In this document: in pieces, positions 1 to 8,881 of the stretch
How positions within the stretch are numbered: the first letter of the stretch is position 1
Layout of the letters: every line of letters begins with the position of its first letter
Source of the DNA: VMCP01 sp964592635
Lineage (GTDB): Bacteria; Bacteroidota; Bacteroidia; NS11-12g; UBA955
Assembly (NCBI GenBank): GCA_964592635.1
Contig: CAZQFZ010000037.1
Coordinates: 1-20,906 of the forward strand
Direction: 5' to 3'
Length of the DNA: 20,906 nucleotides
The notes under the pieces: model-generated
What the model was told of the DNA's origin: nothing
The model's input: only the letters and a program-made list of their open reading frames with translations
Databases searched by the model: none
Position numbers and translations under genes: made by a program

Positions 1-1135
1 AATAGCCCTTATGAGGGGTTTGATCTCCAATATACGGTTGGAAGTTCTTGCCTAACATTGTTTCACGTCGATAGGATCCTATTTCATGAAGTTTAGGATA
101 TTTTTTTATTTCAATTCTCCAACCTTGGTCATCGGTTAAATGCCAGTGAAACGTATTAAATTTATATAATGCTAAAACATCTAAGTACGTTTTAATGAAG
201 TTAATATCAAAAAAATGCCGACTTACATCTAGATGCATTCCACGATATCCTAGAGCCGCAGAATCTTTGATAAAGCCACGGGGTAATTGGTAGCGTGTGA
301 TGAGACGAAGATGCGCACTGTCGTTGTTTTTGCTTATTTCGTTTTCTTTGAGATGCGTGTTTCGGTCGTGGTCATAGTTGTGGCCGTTTTTGGGAAGTGC
401 GCCGCCGTTGCCGTTTTGTTTTTCGTTTTCTTGGGGATGTGAATCGAGGTTGTGTTCTAGATTTGGAATTTCTTGGGGATGTGAATCGTTGGAACTTAAT
501 TCAAGACGCTTGTTGTATTTATGGATTTCTAATAATTGGAACAGCGTATTTCCTGCGTAAAATGCACCTAATTCCGATTTGGTTTTAATGGTAATGTCGC
601 GGTCAATCCAAATTTCATAATAACTGGTATTTGCCGAAGGTAATTTCGAATTGGTATCGATATTAATCCGGAACGGTAAGTGGACATCATAAATTTGTTT
701 GTGTAAGGGGAAATCTGATCTAATTATTTTTGTTTTATTTAACCAATAATTTAACTCATCCTTAAATGGTGATTGAGGGTCAATAACTATTGATGTGAAT
801 GGCTCTGAACTGCCATACAACCTCATAATTGCGGGTTTAGGTATGATACAGATAATTGGGTCATTGGTTCCGCGTAATTTAGCTATGGTACTATCTGCAC
901 GGAAATTTATAATTCCTAGATTATTATCTATGCCTTTTGATTCAATAATTTTTCTTTTGAAATAGGAAATATTACCACTCTGAAAACTGTTCAACGCAAT
1001 TTTAACTGGATTTGTCGCATTTTTTGAATAAATACAATTTTCGATTCCCGTTATTTCCCCTTGACACAGGGTTAAACTACTAAATAATAGCAGTTTGAAT
1101 TTCCAACTATGTGATAGGGAATGTTTTGAATTCAT
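1..1135 (-). CDS. GH20 beta-N-acetylhexosaminidase, 3' end outside window
   Basis: This is a secreted glycoside hydrolase that removes terminal N-acetylhexosamine from chitooligosaccharides or glycans. Reading from the ATG at 1135 gives 378 open codons to the window edge. Residues 1-25 look like a signal peptide (Lys-rich start, LLLFSSLTLC core). Residues about 100-215 have the character of the GH20 N-terminal domain. Residues 298-309 (RGMHLDVSRHFF) and about 324-345 (KFNTFHWHLTDDQGWR, then IEIKKYP) are hallmark GH20 catalytic-barrel motifs. The catalytic Asp-Glu pair would lie beyond the edge. Residues about 215-278 are an Asn/His/Lys-rich low-complexity insert between the two domains. An SGNH hydrolase gene lies 88 bp upstream on the same strand, so co-transcription is plausible. 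Family assignment is firm; the substrate is inferred. Confidence 0.9.
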   Translation of the reverse strand, partial: MNSKHSLSHSWKFKLLLFSSLTLCQGEITGIENCIYSKNATNPVKIALNSFQSGNISYFKRKIIESKGIDNNLGIINFRADSTIAKLRGTNDPIICIIPKPAIMRLYGSSEPFTSIVIDPQSPFKDELNYWLNKTKIIRSDFPLHKQIYDVHLPFRINIDTNSKLPSANTSYYEIWIDRDITIKTKSELGAFYAGNTLFQLLEIHKYNKRLELSSNDSHPQEIPNLEHNLDSHPQENEKQNGNGGALPKNGHNYDHDRNTHLKENEISKNNDSAHLRLITRYQLPRGFIKDSAALGYRGMHLDVSRHFFDINFIKTYLDVLALYKFNTFHWHLTDDQGWRIEIKKYPKLHEIGSYRRETMLGKNFQPYIGDQTPHKGY

Positions 1136-1223
1136 TATGTTGCTTGATAAAGTGACTGTTGAAACTTGACTATTGTTAATAATTGGAATGAGCCATTGTA
1201 AAAGTGTCAGTTATTCGGATCCA

Positions 1224-2300
1224 TTAATGTTGTACCCAAATATATAATTTATCTGAAGGGAATGGTGTTTTGTTCTTTAAAGGAAGTACAAAATACAAGC
1301 CCGATTTTAAAACTGAAACTGGAATTTCTATTTGATTTTGATGTTGATTGATGGTTGTTGTGAAGAATTCTTGTCCCATAGTATTCATTAAAGTAAAACC
1401 ATTAAAATCTTTGTGTTTCCATGTTTCCAAGGATAACTTGTGGTTTACATCAGTAACAACAGTGGCATTAATTATTCCTTTTTTATCTTGTATTGAAAGT
1501 TTTTCTACGGATAATTGATATTCGTAATTCCATAGTGCGGCACTGTCTTTCATGAGTGAATTCGTGGTATTGATAATTTGACGGTTTTCACTTTCGGTTA
1601 CAAAAGGTGCAAACTTACCTGCAGACAGTGGTTTATCGAATAGGGTAGAATAAATAACCCCGGCTATAACGAAAGAGCCCACAGCTGATGGGTGACTTCC
1701 ATCGGGTTCGTAAAGTGAAAGGTTGGTGGAATCACGTAAATCTCTCCAAACTGAAGTTACAGGTGCTACGCGACAAGAATTATCTTTTGCCATTTGAATA
1801 TACCGTTGACGAAGCAATTCGTTCATGCCATTGAACGTACATACGGGTGGCCATGAGCCACAATTTTGAGCATCCCCATTTTTTCTTCCCCAAGTAGAAT
1901 AAAAAACGATTCTAGTTTTGGGATTAACTGTTCTAATAGAGTCAACAATTTGTTTCGCATAAGGAAAACACTCCGATTCAACTTGCATAATAGGGAAGGA
2001 GGGCAATTGACTTTGTTCTTGAAGAATAACAGCGTCGAAATTTCCATTGCGTATTTGGGTAAAAAAATCTGGAGATGAGCAGTGATTTGCAAAGGTGAAG
2101 CCACCTGGTGCACGATCTACAACTTCAAAAGTATCACCATAACTCAATGCAAGATTTCGAGTTAAATTGGGAAGGTCATTACTGCCTGTATAACTATTTC
2201 CCACAAATAAAACTCGTTTGATACTCGAAGTGGTTTGTGCAAAAGAAACATTAATTAGTAAAACGAATAAAATGGTTAGAGGGATTTTTTTTAAATTCAT
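1224..2300 (-). CDS. Secreted SGNH/GDSL-type hydrolase with degenerate T9SS-like C-terminus
   Basis: This is a predicted secreted esterase or deacetylase of the SGNH superfamily, 358 residues. Residues 1-21 form a signal peptide ending SFAQ. VLFVGNSYT carries the block I nucleophile Ser36. PGG at 65-67 and VILQEQS at 91-97 fit later blocks, and DGSHPS supplies the likely Asp200/His203 pair. The C-terminal 70 residues contain an NTMGQE stretch and SGLYFV, which resemble a T9SS type A sorting domain, but the end is longer and irregular. A TAnnTTTG promoter motif lies 8 bases before the start. The GH20 hexosaminidase follows 88 bp downstream, so a joint role in amino-sugar or glycan degradation is an inference. 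The natural substrate cannot be told from sequence. Confidence 0.82.
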   Translation of the reverse strand: MNLKKIPLTILFVLLINVSFAQTTSSIKRVLFVGNSYTGSNDLPNLTRNLALSYGDTFEVVDRAPGGFTFANHCSSPDFFTQIRNGNFDAVILQEQSQLPSFPIMQVESECFPYAKQIVDSIRTVNPKTRIVFYSTWGRKNGDAQNCGSWPPVCTFNGMNELLRQRYIQMAKDNSCRVAPVTSVWRDLRDSTNLSLYEPDGSHPSAVGSFVIAGVIYSTLFDKPLSAGKFAPFVTESENRQIINTTNSLMKDSAALWNYEYQLSVEKLSIQDKKGIINATVVTDVNHKLSLETWKHKDFNGFTLMNTMGQEFFTTTINQHQNQIEIPVSVLKSGLYFVLPLKNKTPFPSDKLYIWVQH

Positions 2301-2307
2301 ATAGGGG

Positions 2308-2315
2308 CAAATTTA
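2308..2315 (-). promoter_or_regulatory. Bacteroidota -7 promoter element (TAAATTTG)
   Basis: On the minus strand this reads TAAATTTG, a match to the Bacteroidota TAnnTTTG consensus. It ends 7 bases before the ATG of the SGNH hydrolase, which implies a very short or absent leader. I see no good -33 TTG element at the usual distance, so the call is tentative. Confidence 0.4.
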
Positions 2316-2512
2316 CATTATTCGACTGGTAAGTTAGGGGTATAATCCAATCCGTAGAGTAGATTCTATCAGAATTAATTGCAGAATTTGCAAATAATTT
2401 TTAGTTGAAACACAATGGTTTGTGTTTTTTCAAAAGTTGATTAAATGTCGGAATGTGTAAAACAGAATGAAGGATTGAATGGTTAATTGAAGTCTAATTA
2501 TTGCATTTGATT

Positions 2513-4003
2513 ATGTCGAAGGATTTAACCTCGTTTGTTTCGGTTGTTTGGTTCAAGCGGGATTTGCGCTTTACCGATCATGCAGCCCTTGAACGAGCCA
2601 TTTCTATAGGGAATCCTATTTTGTTGATTTACATTCACGAGCCAAGTGTGTTCAATTCTCCGCATTACTCTCCTCGTCATGAGCGATTTATTTGGGAGTC
2701 TGTTTGCGATTTACAGCATACCGCGAATAAATACAATTGGAAGTTTTTTGCTGTAGAAACTGAAGTGGAGGAGGCATTTGAAGCCATCGTTTCAATTTTT
2801 GGGGATATACGTGTGTTCAGTCATGAAGAAATTGGTTTGGAAATTACGTATTCCCGAGATAGGAAAATGAAACAATGGTTTCAGCAGAGAAATATTATTT
2901 GGGAAGAAATTCCATATTCCGGAATTCGCAGAAAACTGAAAAATCGGATTGATTTTAACGCTTATTGGTATGGGTACATGAATCAACCATTATCAAAATC
3001 CATATTGAATTATCATCCCAAAAAAGTAGCCCCACCAATTAAATGGACAAATTGGTACGATCGTATTGCGATGAAAGAGAAACCGAAAGTGCAAGGAATA
3101 ACTCAAGTTGGAGGGTCTTCTATGGCATGGAAGTATTTGAAGTCATTTTTGGATAACAGGATAGAAGGTTATGCAAGGTCTATTTCAAAACCAGAAGCTT
3201 CACGTACCGGTTGTAGTCGCTTAAGTCCATATTTGGCATGGGGAAATCTGAGTTTGAGGGAAGTGTATCAATTTCAAAAATCCCATCCCCAAAAAGATAA
3301 ATGGAAAAGAAACTTCACTCAATTTGCAACACGATTGCGGTGGCGTGAACATTTTATTCAAAAATTTGAGCAAGAGTGTTCGATGGAATTTTATCCAGTC
3401 AATTCGGGCTATTTGTATATGGAATATCCCAATAATGCTGAAAATATTAAGCGCTGGGAAAAGGGAAATACGGGAGTTCCATTGGTGGACGCTTGCATGC
3501 GAAGTTTAACGCAAACAGGGTATCTGAATTTTCGAATGCGTGCCATGCTTGTCAGCTTTTTAACACATCACATGGGTGAAAGTTGGGAAACTGCTGCCTA
3601 TCATTTGTCGAAACTTTTTTTGGATTTCGAACCGGGCATACATTTTCCTCAAATTCAAATGCAAGCTGCCGTTACAGGAATTCATACCATTCGCATTTAT
3701 AATCCCACAAAACAAGCGGAAGATCATGATCCGAGAGGAGAGTTTATTAAATATTGGGTGCCTGAATTGAGCAAATTAGATGTTCCGCAATTGTTTGAAC
3801 CCTGGGAAATGACGGTTATGGAACAACAATTTTTTGGTTTTGAGTTGGGGAAAGATTACCCATTTCCTGTGGTAGATATGAAGAAAGCACATTCAGAAGC
3901 TAGAATTCGACTTTGGCAAAAGAAAAAGAATAAAAATGTGAAATTGGATACCCAAAGGATTTTAAACAAATTGACCCTACCTAATCGCGATAATTCTGCC
4001 TAG
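2513..4003 (+). CDS. Cryptochrome/photolyase family FAD-binding protein (divergent)
   Basis: This is a flavoprotein of the photolyase/cryptochrome family, expected to repair UV-induced pyrimidine dimers using blue light, 496 residues. The N-terminal Rossmann-like antenna domain starts with VWFKRDLR (12-19). The FAD-binding half shows SRLSPYLAWG (about 235-244), LRWREHF, GNTGVPLVDACMRSL (318-332), and RIYNPTKQ with a DPRGEFIKYWVPEL tail. The segment FEPGIHFPQIQMQAAVTG (372-389) replaces the usual region holding the flavin-contacting Asn and the WQW of class I enzymes, so the canonical innermost electron-transfer Trp is not visible. I chose the ATG at 2513; a TTG four codons upstream (2501) is also in frame. 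It stands alone, divergent from the SGNH gene. Repair specificity is uncertain. Confidence 0.88.
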   Translation: MSKDLTSFVSVVWFKRDLRFTDHAALERAISIGNPILLIYIHEPSVFNSPHYSPRHERFIWESVCDLQHTANKYNWKFFAVETEVEEAFEAIVSIFGDIRVFSHEEIGLEITYSRDRKMKQWFQQRNIIWEEIPYSGIRRKLKNRIDFNAYWYGYMNQPLSKSILNYHPKKVAPPIKWTNWYDRIAMKEKPKVQGITQVGGSSMAWKYLKSFLDNRIEGYARSISKPEASRTGCSRLSPYLAWGNLSLREVYQFQKSHPQKDKWKRNFTQFATRLRWREHFIQKFEQECSMEFYPVNSGYLYMEYPNNAENIKRWEKGNTGVPLVDACMRSLTQTGYLNFRMRAMLVSFLTHHMGESWETAAYHLSKLFLDFEPGIHFPQIQMQAAVTGIHTIRIYNPTKQAEDHDPRGEFIKYWVPELSKLDVPQLFEPWEMTVMEQQFFGFELGKDYPFPVVDMKKAHSEARIRLWQKKKNKNVKLDTQRILNKLTLPNRDNSA

Positions 4004-4157
4004 ATATATTTTTATTATGGCAACCAAAAAAACTTTGTTTTACAACAATCTGAAATTTAGTGGTTATTTTATGGATAAAATGTAAAAAATAATCGACAAA
4101 AAGAGTAATTATTTTCTTTATTGGTTAAAAAAGAATACTTTCGGAATCTTTTATTTT

Positions 4158-5258
4158 ATGGAAATTTCAAAAGTAACTTTCAATTCAAAACAGAATCCAG
4201 AATTTTTTACTGTTTTAACAAAGCGGGTAAACGATTATTTTATACAAAATAACATTTCTCGTCATGCAAACTTTGCAATGTGGTCGAAAACTGTTGTTAT
4301 TATTTTATTGTATCTTATACCTTGGGGATGGTTAATATTTGGGGATGTTAGTAGTTTACTATTGCAATATGCTCTTTGGTGTTTGATGGGATTAGGAATG
4401 GTTGGAATTGGTTTAGCTATTATGCATGATGCCAATCATGGGGCGTATTCGAAAAATAAAAATGTGAATGATTTTTTTGGTGGATTGTTAAATTTAGTAG
4501 GTGCCTATCATGTGAATTGGAAAATTCAACATAATGTTTTTCATCATACATATACAAATATTGTGGGACATGATGAGGACATCCGTAAAACTATAATACG
4601 GTTTACTCCGAAACATCCGTATTTTAAATTTCACCGTTTACAAGCATTTTATGCAGTAGTTCTGTATATGATTTTTCCATTTGTATGGATTTTTAGTAAG
4701 GATTTTGAACAATACAATCGATATAGTAAGTTGAATCTTTATCCGAAAATGGGCAGAAGTAACAATCGTGCATTGTTAGAAATCATCATGATTAAGGTGT
4801 TTTATTGGCCAACTACATTATTGTTGCCTTTGATGTGTTCAAATTTTGGTTGGGGACATACATTAATTGGATTCTTCGTACATCATTTTATTAGCGGAAT
4901 CATTTTAGCCCTTGCCACACAACCTGCTCATGTAGGAGATGATATGGAATTTTTTACATCCCAAGAAAACGAAGGAAGTATGGAAAATAGTTGGGCAATT
5001 CATCAAATTAAAACCACTGCCAACTTTGCTGAAAAAAGTCGTATTCTTGCTTGGTTTATCGGGGGATTGAATTTTCAAATTGAACATCATTTATTTCCTA
5101 CCATTTGTCATGTACACTATAAAGAAATTTCAAAAATTGTACGTTCAACAGCTAAAGAGTTTGATTTACCTTATAAATCGCACCCTACATTTATTGATGC
5201 ATTAAAAAGCCATTTTGGTCATTTAAACAGACTGTCGATAGAAACAGTCCCAATCTAG
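4158..5258 (+). CDS. Membrane fatty acid desaturase (acyl-lipid/acyl-CoA, front-end-like)
   Basis: This is an integral membrane di-iron desaturase, 366 residues, that introduces a double bond into fatty acyl chains of membrane lipids. The three histidine boxes are present: HDANH at 90-94, HNVFHH at 125-130 and QIEHH at 307-311. A Gln opening the third box is typical of the delta-5/delta-6 'front-end' group, here without the fused cytochrome b5 domain seen in eukaryotes. Hydrophobic segments flank the boxes (about 45-65, 72-92, 165-180, 215-255). The ATG at 4158 is the natural start. It follows the photolyase by 154 bp and ends just before a strong bidirectional terminator. Regiospecificity cannot be read from sequence; a role in cold adaptation is common for the family but not shown here. 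Confidence 0.93.
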   Translation: MEISKVTFNSKQNPEFFTVLTKRVNDYFIQNNISRHANFAMWSKTVVIILLYLIPWGWLIFGDVSSLLLQYALWCLMGLGMVGIGLAIMHDANHGAYSKNKNVNDFFGGLLNLVGAYHVNWKIQHNVFHHTYTNIVGHDEDIRKTIIRFTPKHPYFKFHRLQAFYAVVLYMIFPFVWIFSKDFEQYNRYSKLNLYPKMGRSNNRALLEIIMIKVFYWPTTLLLPLMCSNFGWGHTLIGFFVHHFISGIILALATQPAHVGDDMEFFTSQENEGSMENSWAIHQIKTTANFAEKSRILAWFIGGLNFQIEHHLFPTICHVHYKEISKIVRSTAKEFDLPYKSHPTFIDALKSHFGHLNRLSIETVPI

Positions 5259-5262
5259 TTAT

Positions 5263-5296
5263 AAAAAAAACCGTTGATCAAATCAACGGTTTTTTT
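5263..5296. terminator. Bidirectional intrinsic terminator
   Basis: A perfect hairpin has an A-run plus CCGTTGAT on the left and ATCAACGG plus a T-run on the right, around a 3-base loop. Because it carries an A-tract and a T-tract on opposite sides, it can terminate both the desaturase (plus) and the repeat protein gene (minus) that converge on it. Confidence 0.88.
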
Positions 5297-5317
5297 ATGC
5301 AGAATTTAAATCTCTAA

Positions 5318-8300
5318 TTAATACAGAATTACAACAAATCCATCTTCTCCGTCTTCACCAGCATCACCGACAACAATTGAACAACTAGAGTTACCAGTTG
5401 TAATAGGGGCACTTGCTCCTTTACCTGGTTTAGAAGTACTTGTTGGTATAACCACGTCATTCAAATAGCCAGCTGGAATAAATGAACGCGGGGTGGTGTT
5501 CTTGGGTATTGTGATGTAATTGCTTGTAGAGTAATTTATTACGCTTCCATTAGTACCTGTAGCACCATTGCTAGCAGTACAGTTATTAAGGGAAACGCCA
5601 CCTCCTCCACCTTTACCACCAACTGCTGTTAATGTATCAAAGCTGCTATTCCCGCCATCATTGCCATTTGTACCGTTAAACACCGTGGAAGTACCACCGT
5701 TTCCGCCTGCTCCACCTTTTCCAACTACTATGTTGTATGTTTGTCCAGGTGTGACATTAATTGTTTTTCGATAATAACCACCTGCACCACCATCGCCACC
5801 ATCGCCACCTTTATTACCAGTGAAGTTAGTACCTGCTATATTCCAGGTTAATGTTTGACCAATACATCCAGTTGGACAACGAGAAGCGACACCAGAACCT
5901 CCACCGCCACCTGCAGCTCCCCATATTTCTACTGTGATTTTAGTTACTCCGCTAGGACAAGTCCAAGTTCCACTACTTGTAATACCCAATCTTACTCCGG
6001 TATTTACTGTACCTAAACCTGCAATCTTTAGTTTATTACCGTTAGAAATTGAAAGAGTATCATTTGATAATGATAATGTTTGAATCTCATTGGTAGCAGA
6101 AGAGTCCGGCAATTGAATATTACCACCGCCGTTGCTTAAAGAGATTGTTCCTTTACCCGCACTTAAAGATACAGTTTGTATCTCGTTAGTAGCAGAAGAG
6201 TCGGCAAGTTGAACAGTACCACCATTTTCAAGGGTAATTGTGCCTTTGGTGTTGTTGATGGTTAATTTCTGCTTGTCGTTATCAGTAATAGTAACAGACC
6301 CGCCGCTTTTGCTCAAAGACAATGTATTTCCAGTCAAACTAATGGTTTGAATTTCGTTAGTAGCAGAAGAGTCCGGCAATTGAATGTTACCACCGCCGTT
6401 GCTTAAAGAGATTGTTCCTTTACCCGCACTTAAAGATACAGTTTGTATCTCGTTAGTAGCAGAAGAGTCGGCAAGTTGAACAGTACCACCATTTTCAAGG
6501 GTAATTGTGCCTTTGGTGTTGTTGATGGTTAATTTCTGCTTGTCGTTATCAGTAATAGTAANNNNNNNNNNNNNNNNNNNNNNNNNNNNNNNNNNNNNNN
6601 NNNNNNNNNNNNNNNNNNNNNNNNNNNNNNNNNNNNNNNNNNNNNNNNNNNNNNNNNNNNNGAATGTTACCACCGCCGTTGCTTAAAGAGATTGTTCCTT
6701 TACCCGCACTTAAAGACACAGTTTGGATCTCGTTAGTAGCAGAAGAGTCAGGTAATTGAATATTACCACCGCCGTTGCTTAAAGAGATTGTTCCTTTACC
6801 TGCACTTAAAGACACAGTTTGAATTTCGTTAGTAGCAGAAGAGTCAGCAAGTTGAACAGTACCACCATTTTCAAGGGTAATGGTGCCTTTGGTGTTGTTG
6901 ATGGTTAATTTCTGCTTGTCGTTATCAGTAATAGTAACAGACCCGCCGCTTTTGCTCAAAGACAATGTATTTCCAGTCAAACTAATGGTTTGAATTTCGT
7001 TAGTAGCAGAAGAGTCCGGCAATTGAATGTTACCACCGCCGTTGCTTAAAGAGATTGTTCCTTTACCCGCACTTAAAGACACAGTTTGGATCTCGTTAGT
7101 AGCAGAAGAGTCAGGTAATTGAATGTTACCACCGCCGTTGCTTAAAGAGATCGTTCCTTTACCAGTACTTAAAGACAAAGTTTGAATCTCATTGGTAGCA
7201 GAAGAGTCGGCAAGTTGAACAGTACCACCATTTTCAAGTGTAATAGTACCTTTGGTGTTGTTGATGGTTAATTTCTGCTTGTCAATATTGTTTATGCTCA
7301 CAGAACCTCCACCATTACTAAGTGAAAGTGTATTTCCAGTCAAACTAATGGTTTGAATCTCATTGGTAGCGGAAGAGTCAGGTAATTGGATGTCACCACC
7401 GCCGTTGCTTAACGAGATCGTTCCTTTACCAGCACTTAAAGATACAGTTTGAATCTCATTGGTAGCAGAAGAGTCAGCAAGTTGAACAGTACCACCATTT
7501 TCAAGGGTAATTGTGCCTTTGGTGTTGTTGATGGTTAATTTCTGCTTGTCAATATTGTTTATACTCACAGAACCTCCACCATTGCTAAGAGAAAGTGTAT
7601 TTCCTGTCAAACTAATGGTTTGAATCTCGTTGGTAGCAGAAGAGTCAGGCAATTGAATATTACCACCGCCGTTGCTTAACGAGATCGTTCCTTTACCAGC
7701 ACTTAAAGACACAGTTTGGATCTCGTTGATAGCAGAAGAGTCGGGCAAATTGATAGAACCACCATTTTCCAAAATGACTGTGCCGTTGGAAGGACTGATT
7801 GAAAGCTTTTGTTTATCGTTATCTACTAAAGTTACAGATCCTCCTCCTTTGCTTAGTGAAAGGTTATTTCCGAAAAGGCTGAGAGTTTGTATTTCGTTTG
7901 ATGGAGAGCTATCATTATCAGCCAATGAGAATGTAATTGGATTTTTTTCTCCAAGTTGTAATTTTAGAGAATCTCCCACCTTGGTAACTTTCAAAGAATC
8001 GAAGGTGGAAATACTGAATTGCGAATAGGGAACGGACCAGAATTTTTCAATTCCTATTAATTCGAATTGACCTTTGTTGAAGAAATCGATTTCTACTTTT
8101 AAGTGTGCATCGCCTTTGGCCCAATTAACATCTTTAAATGCACCTGAAAGTGCAGTTCCTCTTCCAATAATTAAGCTGAATACACCAAAATCATCTGTTT
8201 TGGTAGTATGGGATTCTGTGTATTGCACCGGACCAGTAGCGCTTTCAAGTAAAGAAAAGCGAACGGTAATGTTTTTATTCGACCAATATATTTGGTTCGA

Positions 8301-8435
8301 ATTTTCACCTACTAAGGCAGTAGATTGTTTTTTAATGGCTACTGCTTGATACGAAATTCCATTCGGAATGTTTTGAGCATTGATGGTTTTGAAACCAGCT
8401 GCGATAAAAAGCAAGAAGTATAGAAAGTTTTTCAT
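5318..8435 (-). CDS. Secreted tandem-repeat protein with glycine-rich C-terminal domain (assembly gap inside)
   Basis: This is a large envelope or extracellular protein, probably an adhesin or surface fibre; function is not established. Residues 1-20 are a signal peptide. Residues 21 to about 150 form an N-terminal beta domain common in Bacteroidota surface proteins (IPNGISYQAVA, a VPYSQF end). Then come at least 14 NEIQT-containing repeats, alternating a 32-residue and a 57-residue unit. A Gly-rich C-terminal domain follows, starting with TWTCPSGVTKITVEIWG and rich in GGAGG turns, and ending at VVILY. I see no T9SS sorting domain on this protein. The 100-N gap at 6562-6661 puts the two halves out of frame by one base. 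Filling it with the 87 bases expected from the repeat pattern restores one frame of about 1034 residues. Its ATG overlaps the upstream stop (ATGA), so translation is probably coupled. Confidence 0.85.
6040..7905 (-). repeat. Protein-coding tandem repeats of 96 and 171 bp
   Basis: Two unit types alternate. Unit A is 32 codons (SSATNEIQTVSLSAGKG, then TISLSNGGGNIQLPD). Unit B is 57 codons (SSATNEIQTISLTG, ending DKQKLTINN, then TKGTITLENGGTVQLAD). Spacing between identical anchor bases is 96 and 171 bp (for example 6095, 6191, 6362). Many copies are nearly identical at the DNA level, while the outermost copies are diverged. This is the pattern left by recent unequal recombination or gene conversion in the middle of the array. 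Confidence 0.92.
6562..6661. other. Assembly gap (100 N) within the repeat array
   Basis: This is a run of exactly 100 N, a conventional placeholder. Comparing both edges with the intact copy at about 6291-6390, the minimum missing sequence is 87 bp. Additional 96-bp or 171-bp units could also be hidden. Confidence 0.97.
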
Positions 8436-8881
8436 TTTTGAAGTATAAGAATGGACGAAACTGAAATGTTGTCTGTTGTGTTTATGTTAATAGTGTATGG
8501 ACCATTTGCCAAATCAGAAAGGTCAATTGTGGTGAAGTCCGTTTTCATAGCTAGTCTTCCAGCATTATCGTAAACGTTTATGTGATCTATAGTGGCACTG
8601 GTTTTTACGTGAAATATACCGGAAGTGGGATTAGGCATTAAGGTAAAGGCAATCTTGTTAACAACCATTTTTTTAACGCCTGAATGGATAAATTGGCTAG
8701 TTAAGTGCATTTGGTTACTCTGGTTTTGATGCAAACTGTTACCATGCACTAAACTAAAATCATCGTTTTGCGATACAGTTAAAATGCTGCCAAAATGTTG
8801 TTTTAAAATACTTTGAGCCTGAGTATTTTTAATACCTAAGCCAAATAAAAGTAGAATAAATGTATATTTTCTCAATCCCAT
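8432..8881 (-). CDS. Small secreted protein with T9SS type A sorting domain
   Basis: This is a 149-residue secreted protein that is mostly sorting signal. Residues 1-22 are a signal peptide ending QAQ. Residues about 23-78 are a short Gln/Asn/His-rich segment with no recognisable fold. Residues about 80-149 are a T9SS type A C-terminal domain: MPNPTSGIFHV, then INVYDNAGRL, then LANGPYTINI and a final ILILQK. Type IX sorting domains direct export across the outer membrane and attachment to the cell surface. The gene overlaps the upstream barrel gene by 10 bp and the downstream repeat-protein gene by 4 bp (ATGA), a tightly coupled operon. Having almost no cargo beyond the sorting domain is unusual; a structural or anchoring role for its neighbours is only an inference. 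Confidence 0.85.
   Translation of the reverse strand: MGLRKYTFILLLFGLGIKNTQAQSILKQHFGSILTVSQNDDFSLVHGNSLHQNQSNQMHLTSQFIHSGVKKMVVNKIAFTLMPNPTSGIFHVKTSATIDHINVYDNAGRLAMKTDFTTIDLSDLANGPYTININTTDNISVSSILILQK

Noticed and set aside
378..588. Two short plus-strand frames opposite the GH20 gene
   Set aside because: They lie opposite the low-complexity linker of the hexosaminidase, whose minus-strand frame is continuous and shows family motifs.
5568..5774. Proline-rich plus-strand frame
   Set aside because: It is the antisense reading of the glycine-rich C-terminal domain of the repeat protein.
6040..7905. Regular repeats considered as a CRISPR array
   Set aside because: The units are in-frame multiples of three with no unique spacers, and encode a continuous protein repeat.
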